Below, in pieces: positions 29,600-34,737 of a stretch of 34,737 nt of DNA (position 1 is the first letter of the stretch; each line of letters begins with the position of its first letter). Source of the DNA: a virus; IMG/VR virus record IMGVR_UViG_3300025319_000066, positions 1 through 34,737 of that record. One strand, given 5' to 3'. The notes beneath the pieces were generated by a model. It had not been told where the DNA came from. It did not search any database and worked only from the letters and a program-made list of their open reading frames with translations. Both the position numbers and the translations under genes were made by a program.

Positions 29600-29806
29600 T
29601 TATGCCGCTACCCTGGCGGCTAGGCCCTCGGCCGTGGGAACAATGAAGCGCCGTCTTTGCGCAGCCAGTACCGGACAGTCGTGGATGCGGTGCCAACCTT
29701 CGTCATCGTCGATCCCTAACCAAAGTAGTGCTACCTTGGTTAGATTGGAGGGGACGCCCTCGCCCTCTTCATCGATGTCGTCGAGTACCCAGGCAAGCAT
29801 GCTCAT
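29600..29806 (-). CDS. Hypothetical protein (68 aa)
   Basis: ATG 29806 (MSMLAWVLDDIDEEGEGVP) overlaps the previous TGA and has GGGAG seven bases upstream. Acidic with a short Leu-rich centre (VALLWLGIDDDEGWHRIHDC) and an Ala-rich end. No family recognised. A hairpin follows its stop. Confidence 0.65.
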   Translation of the reverse strand: MSMLAWVLDDIDEEGEGVPSNLTKVALLWLGIDDDEGWHRIHDCPVLAAQRRRFIVPTAEGLAARVAA

Positions 29807-30105
29807 GCTAGAGCTCCCTCTTCTTCAACGGCGACTGACTGGTCACCATGCTTGATGCCGTGGTTCTGCCCGGTGCAGATGCAGTGACACGGCGTCGTGG
29901 GGTCGGCCCTCTTGCAGTTCTCGACGCATAGGCCGGTCTCCGACACGGTGTCGGGTCGGAGGTTGGCGTCGCACAGGCGGCCGTCCACGATGACGAACGC
30001 CTTCTTGTGGTTTCCGCCGCGATAACCCTTGAAGCCAGAATGACTGGCGATGTCACCGACCCACACCGACCGATGGTCCTGATGGTAGATCACCCAGCGA
30101 TCCAT
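29803..30105 (-). CDS. Small Cys/His-rich protein (100 aa)
   Basis: MDRWVIYHQDHRSVWVGDI, then a beta segment KAFVIVDGRLCDANLRPD and a Cys/His cluster CVENCKRADP, CHCICTGQNHG that likely binds zinc. Ends acidic (AVEEEGALA). ATG 30105 has a full SD (GGAGGTGAT) and overlaps the upstream gene by 16 bases. Function unknown. Confidence 0.65.
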   Translation of the reverse strand: MDRWVIYHQDHRSVWVGDIASHSGFKGYRGGNHKKAFVIVDGRLCDANLRPDTVSETGLCVENCKRADPTTPCHCICTGQNHGIKHGDQSVAVEEEGALA

Positions 30106-30320
30106 CGGCGCATCACCTCCCTCAGGGACGGGCTGCCGCCCTCCGACAGCGGTCGGGTCCTGCCGAATTGAACCTCGTCGTCGATCTCGACGAGGGGAGT
30201 GCCGAGGTTCCACCCGACGAAGCCCGGCATCTCCTGGGGGTGAACGTCGAACTTGCGCTCGACCGACGTGGTGGGGTTGCAGTAGTACCAGACCGGTGGT
30301 GAAAATCTCAGTACGCTCAT
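30090..30320 (-). CDS. Hypothetical protein (76 aa)
   Basis: ATG 30320 with AAAGGAGG upstream. Begins MSVLRFSPPVWYYCNPTTSV and ends REVMRRWIAG. Beta-like, no domain recognised. A strong GC hairpin lies in its leader. Confidence 0.65.
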   Translation of the reverse strand: MSVLRFSPPVWYYCNPTTSVERKFDVHPQEMPGFVGWNLGTPLVEIDDEVQFGRTRPLSEGGSPSLREVMRRWIAG

Positions 30321-30342
30321 TGCAGTTCCTCCTTTGTTTGGT

Positions 30343-30373
30343 GGGGCCCGGGGCGGACTGCACCCCGGGCCCC
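30343..30373 (-). terminator. 11-bp perfect GC hairpin downstream of parB
   Basis: ggggcccgggg at 30343-30353 and its complement at 30363-30373, with a 9-base loop. It lies 14 bases after the parB stop and just before the SD of the 76-aa gene. No U-run follows on the minus strand. Confidence 0.6.
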
Positions 30374-30387
30374 TGGCGGAATTTGGG

Positions 30388-31296
30388 CTACTCGTCCAGT
30401 GCCTTCTCGATCTGCACCGTGAGTTTCTTGGACAGATGGAGCAGGTTCTTCAGTACCACCCTACCCCCGCCTCTATCCTCTTCCGACTTGGCGATCGACG
30501 CCACGAGCGCCGATGCCGCCTTCAGTCCTTCCTCCGCGAGCATCGATTGCGGGTCCTTCAGCCAAGAGAAGTGGGTCTTGACCACCCGCCCGGGCGCCTT
30601 GGCCTTTTTGTCGGGCCGGCGTGCCGGGAGTACGGCGTGGGCGTTGAGGATGGAGTCCTTGTCCTGCTTCAGCAACGCCGTAACCGCCTTGGGTCCGCCG
30701 AGGTCCTGGGCGCGCCTGGCGACCTCGGCCACCATGCGGGTGTCGCGGGCGGAGAGCTTGTCCTTGGCGGCCTTCTGAAGAACCTGCCCGGCCAGCTTGA
30801 GGTCGCCGCCGGTCCCGGCCTTGGCCTCCCGAACCGCGTACTCGGTTATATCGCGCGATATATTTCCCAATTCGGGGTCCAGCATGTTGAGATAGGCGCC
30901 GACCCAACTTTGAGCATGTCCCAACTTCCTGGCGAGCACCTCCTGCGTGCACCCCGTCGTCTCGATGATCGCCTGCAGGGCATTGGCCACGTCGATGGCA
31001 GCCATGTTCTCCCGGACGACGTTCTCGATCAGGCTCTGCGTCAGCAGGTCGCCGTCCTCGCCGGTGACCACCAGTGCGTCGACCTCCGTCATCCCGGCGG
31101 CCTTGGCGGCCTGGACCCGACGGTGCCCGTACACTAGGACGTACGCCCCGTTGTACGCCCGAACCTTGACCGGCACGAGCTGGCCCACCTCTCTCAGGCT
31201 GGCCTCGAGCTCCTCGAGCAACTCGGGCGACATTGATTTGCGAACCCTTTCCGACAGGCCTTGGATCTTGTTGAGCGGAATCTTTTGCAGTTCCAT
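30388..31296 (-). CDS. parB: ParB-like partition/CTPase protein (302 aa)
   Basis: The ParB/Spo0J fold is clear: GQLVPVKVR, the GHRR box (57-60) in VLVYGHRRVQAAKAAG, ENVVREN (91-97, CTP-binding region) and an HTH segment (CTQEVLARKLGHAQSWVG). The C-terminal helical region (about 160-302) is long. In phages, ParB-like proteins can aid plasmid-style partition, gene regulation or DNA modification. No ParA partner is seen in the window. ATG 31296 has AGGAG six bases upstream. A 16-bp palindrome lies inside its own coding sequence (30847-30862). Confidence 0.88.
   Translation of the reverse strand: MELQKIPLNKIQGLSERVRKSMSPELLEELEASLREVGQLVPVKVRAYNGAYVLVYGHRRVQAAKAAGMTEVDALVVTGEDGDLLTQSLIENVVRENMAAIDVANALQAIIETTGCTQEVLARKLGHAQSWVGAYLNMLDPELGNISRDITEYAVREAKAGTGGDLKLAGQVLQKAAKDKLSARDTRMVAEVARRAQDLGGPKAVTALLKQDKDSILNAHAVLPARRPDKKAKAPGRVVKTHFSWLKDPQSMLAEEGLKAASALVASIAKSEEDRGGGRVVLKNLLHLSKKLTVQIEKALDE
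30847..30862. promoter_or_regulatory. 16-bp perfect palindrome TATATCGCGCGATATA inside parB (parS candidate)
   Basis: The site is perfectly self-complementary over 16 bp, the size of known parS sites. It codes for Ile-Ser-Arg-Asp-Ile using two ATA codons, which are otherwise rare in this GC-rich genome. That argues for pressure on the DNA itself. Binding by ParB is a proposal. Confidence 0.45.
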
Positions 31297-31319
31297 TCAT
31301 ATCTCCTTTTGCGTGGTGG

Positions 31320-31348
31320 TGGGGGCAGGGGATGGACCCCTACCCCCA
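31320..31348 (-). terminator. Stem-loop with one G-U pair downstream of the DUF932 gene
   Basis: Arms gggggcagggg (31321-31331) and cccctaccccc (31337-31347), plus a flanking T-A pair, surround a 5-base loop. The odd position pairs G-U only in minus-strand RNA. It lies between the DUF932 stop and the parB SD (AGGAG). No poly-U follows. Confidence 0.6.
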
Positions 31349-31364
31349 ACCGTATCGGATCGAA

Positions 31365-32447
31365 CTACACTGTTCTGATGGCCTCGGCGAACGCACGGAC
31401 CTTGGCCTGCGCCCGTCCGCCGAATAGTGCGGCGACCAGGATGTCGCCCTTCCCCTCACGGTAATCTTCGAGCTCGACCACCGCGTTGTACGCCGCCCAG
31501 GCAGTGCCGCCCAGGCCTGGGAACTCGTCTCCGAACTTCGTGTACAGTTTCAGCGCGGCGTCGCGGAGCTGCTGTGCCCTCTCTAGCCCGTGCTGGACAC
31601 CGTTCTTGGCATCGTGCAGTACAGCAGCGTCGGCAGAGGAAAGCTGAACGTCCGTGCCGAATAGCTCTTGTGCCAGCATTGCCTTTTCTCCGACCTTGGG
31701 GTCCGGGTAGGCGGATCGCAGGATGCCCTCCAAGGCGTCGGTATTCAGCAACGCTTTGGCCAAGCGATCGAACTCTGCCAGGGTCCTGCCTTGGGCCTGC
31801 TCGAGCTGCTTGATCAGTCCGACGCGAAAACCGAGCTGACCGGCAACGGACTTCGTGTGGATGATCCGCGCCTGCACCGTGGCCTGCCGCAGCCCGGTGA
31901 CGAGCGTATTCTGGCAGACCACCCGCACGGGAGTGAAGGCGATCTTGAGCGAAGTACCGCCGTCCTTCGTATCCGTTACGAGGAAGTACCGATGGATCCG
32001 CTCCGTACCGTTCCCGTTGCCCAGTACCGTTTCACCGGCGTCCAGTACCAGGAACATCGTCTTGCCGGCGTCCAGGGCGCCGATCGTCTCGACTGGCCAC
32101 CGCTCGGTCAAAGGGTCGAGGGCGGCGCCGATGTCCGTGTTCTGGATGACGGTATAGCCCTCGCCGGCCCAGCCGAAGCACCGGTACTGGTCGTCATCCG
32201 GCGTCGGCTCGCGCACGATCGCCACGCGCCCTTCGATCGGTCTCCATCCGGCCGGGATTGTGATCCCGGCGTCGGAGGTAAACGCCGGCGCCTCGAACCC
32301 GATGGGTCGGGTTACCACCTGGAAGTGCAGGCAGGCGGCCGTCACCGCCTCGAGCGCCCCGAGAGGAGCGTCGAAGGTTCGACCCAGCCCGTGCCAGGCC
32401 GGTTCGCGCCTCCCGAGGAAGCGTTCCCCAAAGATGTTCGCAGACAT
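31365..32447 (-). CDS. DUF932 family protein (360 aa)
   Basis: Matches the phage/plasmid DUF932 (TIGR03299-like) family: REPAWHGLGRTFDAPLGALE at the start, AWRPIEGRVAIVRE, CFGWAGEGYTVIQN and the core IAFTPVRVVCQNTLVTGLRQ. Helical tail. The role of the family is unknown. ATG 32447 has AAAGGAGG six bases upstream within a hairpin leader. It is often found near replication or partition genes. Confidence 0.85.
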   Translation of the reverse strand: MSANIFGERFLGRREPAWHGLGRTFDAPLGALEAVTAACLHFQVVTRPIGFEAPAFTSDAGITIPAGWRPIEGRVAIVREPTPDDDQYRCFGWAGEGYTVIQNTDIGAALDPLTERWPVETIGALDAGKTMFLVLDAGETVLGNGNGTERIHRYFLVTDTKDGGTSLKIAFTPVRVVCQNTLVTGLRQATVQARIIHTKSVAGQLGFRVGLIKQLEQAQGRTLAEFDRLAKALLNTDALEGILRSAYPDPKVGEKAMLAQELFGTDVQLSSADAAVLHDAKNGVQHGLERAQQLRDAALKLYTKFGDEFPGLGGTAWAAYNAVVELEDYREGKGDILVAALFGGRAQAKVRAFAEAIRTV

Positions 32448-32461
32448 GTGTTGCCTCCTTT

Positions 32462-32506
32462 TGGGCAGGTCCGCCCAGCGCCGCACCGGTGCCGTCACCG
32501 GTGCGG
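32462..32506 (-). promoter_or_regulatory. Double stem-loop leader before the DUF932 gene
   Basis: A TGGGC-N6-GCCCA hairpin (32462-32477) sits immediately before the SD AAAGGAGG. Further upstream is an 11-bp perfect hairpin ccgcaccggtg / caccggtgcgg (32481-32491, 32496-32506). Both form in minus-strand RNA. The same TGGGC-N6-GCCC layout occurs before two other genes. Confidence 0.6.
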
Positions 32507-32531
32507 GACCTCGATGGACCTGGTTGAAGGT

Positions 32532-33299
32532 CTACCGTCCTAGCGGCACGCACTGACCGCCCATGCAGCTTGTGAGCGCCTGGGCCTGTTTCTGGCTCAG
32601 AGGCCTGCCCGGAAGGTTGCTCACGGCTACCCAGCCCAAGCATCGGAACTGAGATTCCTTGGCCGGGGGGTACCAGCTCGATCCCTCGTTGGGATCCATG
32701 TCGGATCGCAAGGAGTACGATGCGAACCAAGCGTCCTGTCCGTCAGGTCCTACCAGGTGCCACAGCCAGCCGCACGGATCCTGGTGACACTGCTTTGGCT
32801 CCGGGGTCGACTCCGGCGTCACCGTCGGAGTACCGCCCACCCCAGTTGGCGTAGGAGAAACATCACCCGGAGTAGACGTCGCTGTTTCGGTAGCTGTGTC
32901 TCCAGGCGTCGGAGTTGACTCTGGCTCTGTGGGACTGGCGGTAGGAGTCTCACTTGGCACCTCCGTCGGCTCGATGTTTACCGTAGCGGTAAAGATAGGC
33001 GTTTCGGTAAAGATCGGCGTCTCACTTGGCGCCTCTGTGGGAAGTACGCAGGCCCCGAAGTAGTCCTGCTCGTGCCCGGCTTGGGGTGTGCCGTCCTCGT
33101 TGAAGTGCCCGCCCGGCCCGTAAACCGCTGGGTACGGTAGCGTCAGGGTGACGTAGTTGGCCGGGTCGGACGCAAGTCCGGCCACATGGCAGATAGTGAA
33201 CGTCTCTGGCGGACCACCCGCCTCCGCCCGAAGCAAGCTGGCTGCCAGTACAGCGAGGATCAGGATCAGACCCACCACAATCCACGATCGTTTCGTCAT
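32532..33299 (-). CDS. Secreted/anchored Thr-Pro-rich protein (255 aa)
   Basis: A signal peptide or anchor (about 5-24, WIVVGLILILAVLAASLL) is followed by a small domain with TICHVAGLASDPANYVTLTL and GGHFNEDGTPQAGHEQDYFG, then a Thr/Pro/Glu linker (87-168) and a C-terminal Cys-containing domain (CHQDPCGWLW ... QFRCLGWVAVS). The TPTETPTP-type linker is typical of cell-surface proteins, notably in Chloroflexota, which is a weak clue to the host. Four or more Cys may form disulphides. ATG 33299 has AAAGGAG upstream. Function unknown, perhaps superinfection exclusion or surface modification. Confidence 0.8.
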   Translation of the reverse strand: MTKRSWIVVGLILILAVLAASLLRAEAGGPPETFTICHVAGLASDPANYVTLTLPYPAVYGPGGHFNEDGTPQAGHEQDYFGACVLPTEAPSETPIFTETPIFTATVNIEPTEVPSETPTASPTEPESTPTPGDTATETATSTPGDVSPTPTGVGGTPTVTPESTPEPKQCHQDPCGWLWHLVGPDGQDAWFASYSLRSDMDPNEGSSWYPPAKESQFRCLGWVAVSNLPGRPLSQKQAQALTSCMGGQCVPLGR

Positions 33300-33313
33300 T
33301 CGTATTCTCCTTT

Positions 33314-33359
33314 CGGGCCGGACTGCCCGCGCCCTCCCCCGAGCGGAACTCGGGGGAGG
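33314..33359 (-). promoter_or_regulatory. Double stem-loop leader before the secreted-protein gene
   Basis: Hairpin CGGGC-N6-GCCCG (33314-33329) directly precedes the SD AAAGGAG. Upstream is a perfect 11-bp hairpin cctcccccgag / ctcgggggagg (33333-33343, 33349-33359). Same layout as at 32462. Confidence 0.6.
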
Positions 33360-33371
33360 TGGCTGGAAGTC

Positions 33372-33812
33372 CTACTTGCAAGGATCGCCTCGGGTCTGAA
33401 GATAAGAACCTCTGGACTGTTGGAAGACTACAACTTGACTTCCTGGTTCAACGGATGCCGGGAGAGTTCCAACAATTTTGATTAGTGTTCCAGACCCCGA
33501 TCCAGTTGTCTTTAGGGTAGCAGGATAGATCTTGATGACCACCCTGCATTCAATCAGAAACGGCGGCATCGGGGTTGGGTCCGCCCAACGCCAGCCCCCC
33601 AGCAGACAGGTCTTTACCGCGTCACCCACGCTGTTCGGAAGGTGTATCTCGTTGATGATTTGGTGAGCTAGGATGCCCTCGTCTCCCTCCGGTACTGTAA
33701 GGGTATCCCAGTTCAGTTGGCACAGCGCAGGATCCAGAATTGGAGCAGCCTTGGGACCACAAGCCGCCAACATCGGTACAAATAGTGCAAGGGCCAACAG
33801 CAGCTTCTTCAC
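33372..33812 (-). CDS. Putative lipoprotein (146 aa)
   Basis: MKKLLLALALFVPMLAAC is a signal with lipobox LAAC (Cys18). The mature domain has ILDPALCQLNWDTL, CLLGGWRW and LIECRVVIKIYPATLK, a beta-rich fold with paired Cys. It starts with GTG 33812 after AAAGGAGG. Function unknown; surface exclusion is one idea. Confidence 0.78.
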   Translation of the reverse strand: MKKLLLALALFVPMLAACGPKAAPILDPALCQLNWDTLTVPEGDEGILAHQIINEIHLPNSVGDAVKTCLLGGWRWADPTPMPPFLIECRVVIKIYPATLKTTGSGSGTLIKIVGTLPASVEPGSQVVVFQQSRGSYLQTRGDPCK

Positions 33813-33827
33813 GTCAACTTCCTCCTT

Positions 33828-33872
33828 TGGGCCGGTGCGCCCATCCCTGCCGCTGAGCCTCGAGGTTCAGCG
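33828..33872 (-). promoter_or_regulatory. Stem-loop leader before the lipoprotein gene
   Basis: Hairpin TGGGC-N6-GCCCA (33828-33843) precedes the SD AAGGAGG. A 10-bp hairpin with one imperfect pair lies further upstream (33851-33860 with 33863-33872). Third copy of the leader layout. Confidence 0.55.
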
Positions 33873-33896
33873 ACAGTGCATCGGCGGGCCGACGGG

Positions 33897-34337
33897 TCAT
33901 TGAACGGGAATGACCAACCCGAGTTCGATCTGCTTGACCAGGATCGGTGGGGCGCAGGCGACGCATGCCAGTTTGCCGTCCCACCAGATCCTCTCGCTGT
34001 CCGGCACGGGGTAGATGTATCTGCCCTCGCCGGACGGAACGTGTACCCCACAGAACCCGCATTTGCGGGCCCGGGCGCGCCTTCCGGTTGGTTCCTCGCC
34101 TCCGTCCTCTTCGACGACCTGGTGAACGCCGCGGAGGACCCGGACGATGTCCCTGCTGGTGACCGCCTTCGCGTCCGGCACGTACCTCCCACGCATGGCC
34201 TTTGGCAGGTCGTAGTGCGCGTGCCTGGAGCCCGTGTGGAACATCCGGCGCCGGATACCGTGGGACCCGGCGAACTCGTGCAGTTCGTGCAGGCCCTTGT
34301 CCGACACGACGTGGACGCCGTCCGTGTAGATGGTCAC
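33897..34337 (-). CDS. DUF4031-domain protein with C-terminal zinc finger (146 aa)
   Basis: MTIYTDGVHVVSDKGLHELH, GIRRRMFHTGSRHAHYDLPK and DAKAVTSRDIVRVLR match the DUF4031 pattern. The C-terminal half has CGFCGVHVPSGEG and LACVACAPP, a zinc site. GTG 34337 overlaps the upstream TGA (GTGA). SD weak. Role unknown. Confidence 0.8.
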   Translation of the reverse strand: MTIYTDGVHVVSDKGLHELHEFAGSHGIRRRMFHTGSRHAHYDLPKAMRGRYVPDAKAVTSRDIVRVLRGVHQVVEEDGGEEPTGRRARARKCGFCGVHVPSGEGRYIYPVPDSERIWWDGKLACVACAPPILVKQIELGLVIPVQ

Positions 34338-34546
34338 GGCGTCACCGGGTGCCGTTCGGTGAACGTCCTCATCCAGTGCGTCAGGACCCTGGCGGCCAGG
34401 GGCCCGGCAAGGTCGAAGGTGTTCATCAGGTACGGACGGGCCCCGAACATGTTGGTGATCCCGGACTCTCGGAGTTCGTCCAGGTACTCCAACATCTCGT
34501 CGAGCTGCCCCTCCACCTGTGCGTTGAGTTCCAAGTCGGGGAGCAT
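34334..34546 (-). CDS. Hypothetical protein (70 aa)
   Basis: ATG 34546 (MLPDLELNAQVEGQLDEML) overlaps the previous stop (TGATG), with AAGGTGG upstream. Helical, ends THWMRTFTERHPVTP. No family recognised. Confidence 0.6.
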   Translation of the reverse strand: MLPDLELNAQVEGQLDEMLEYLDELRESGITNMFGARPYLMNTFDLAGPLAARVLTHWMRTFTERHPVTP

Positions 34547-34734
34547 CAGTCCACCACCTTCTCGTTCGGATTGAGCCGCACGAGGATACGACCGAGTCGC
34601 TTGTGTCCGGTCATCTTGTAGTGCTTCTGCCACCAGGTGATCACGTCGGACGCCAGCGGGGTGTGCGCCCGAGCACCTTCGCCGTTGAAGAGCTCCATCA
34701 GTTCTTCCTCGGCGACTGTTGCAGCCTCGTCCAT
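34546..34734 (-). CDS. Hypothetical protein (62 aa), at window edge
   Basis: Reads MDEAATVAEEELMELFNGEG from ATG 34734, three bases from the window end, so the start may lie further upstream. C-terminal part (HKRLGRILVRLNPNEKVVD) is basic. Function unknown. Confidence 0.5.
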   Translation of the reverse strand: MDEAATVAEEELMELFNGEGARAHTPLASDVITWWQKHYKMTGHKRLGRILVRLNPNEKVVD

Positions 34735-34737
34735 TCG

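Noticed and set aside
1-34737. CRISPR arrays, tRNA genes, integrase or insertion sequences
   Set aside because: Looked for by eye on both strands; no regular direct repeats with spacers, no cloverleaf and no recombinase or transposase motifs were seen. A tRNAscan-type search would be decisive for tRNAs.

Overview
The window is part of a tailed double-stranded DNA bacteriophage genome (Caudoviricetes) with an HK97-type head. All recognisable genes lie on the minus strand, so transcription runs from position 34737 down to 1. The DNA is GC-rich, genes are packed with ATGA, GTGA or TAATG overlaps, and almost every start has a strong Shine-Dalgarno (SD) sequence. No integrase, repressor, tRNA or CRISPR array was seen, so lifestyle is undetermined. 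The host is unknown. The Thr/Pro-rich linker of one secreted protein resembles those common in Chloroflexota proteins, which is only a weak hint.

In transcription order, 34.7-30.3 kb holds small unknowns, a DUF4031 protein, a lipoprotein, a secreted Thr/Pro-rich protein, a DUF932 protein and a ParB-like protein. Four of these junctions carry GC-rich stem-loops just upstream of the next SD. The segment 30.3-21.3 kb is DNA and nucleotide metabolism: a thymidylate-kinase-like/uracil-DNA-glycosylase-fold fusion, a 213-aa unknown, a lower-GC methyltransferase, a family A DNA polymerase, a metallophosphoesterase, a dATP/dGTP diphosphohydrolase-like protein, a deoxyribosyltransferase-like protein and a PD-(D/E)XK nuclease.

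The segment 21.25-17.5 kb is an unusual membrane module: a ribbon-helix-helix protein, a two-helix membrane protein, a lipoprotein, an anchored extracytoplasmic protein, a 10-codon leader ORF and a complete FtsH-type AAA+ zinc protease. An RNA ligase, an HExxH protein, an HNH endonuclease, a TET-associated-type glycosyltransferase (TAGT) and a primase-helicase follow (17.5-11.7 kb).

A 114-nt nested palindrome and a TATAAT box mark the switch to the late genes (11.7-0 kb): small terminase with a nested ORF, small unknowns, large terminase, portal, two structural-type proteins, a Mu gpF-like head protein, the prohead protease and the start of the major capsid gene. Recurrent TGATANAAT extended -10 motifs lie ahead of several late genes. 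The most interesting items are the phage FtsH module with translationally coupled mini-cistrons, the kinase-glycosylase fusion with the TAGT enzyme (possible base modification), a parS-like palindrome inside parB, and the repeated hairpin-SD leaders.
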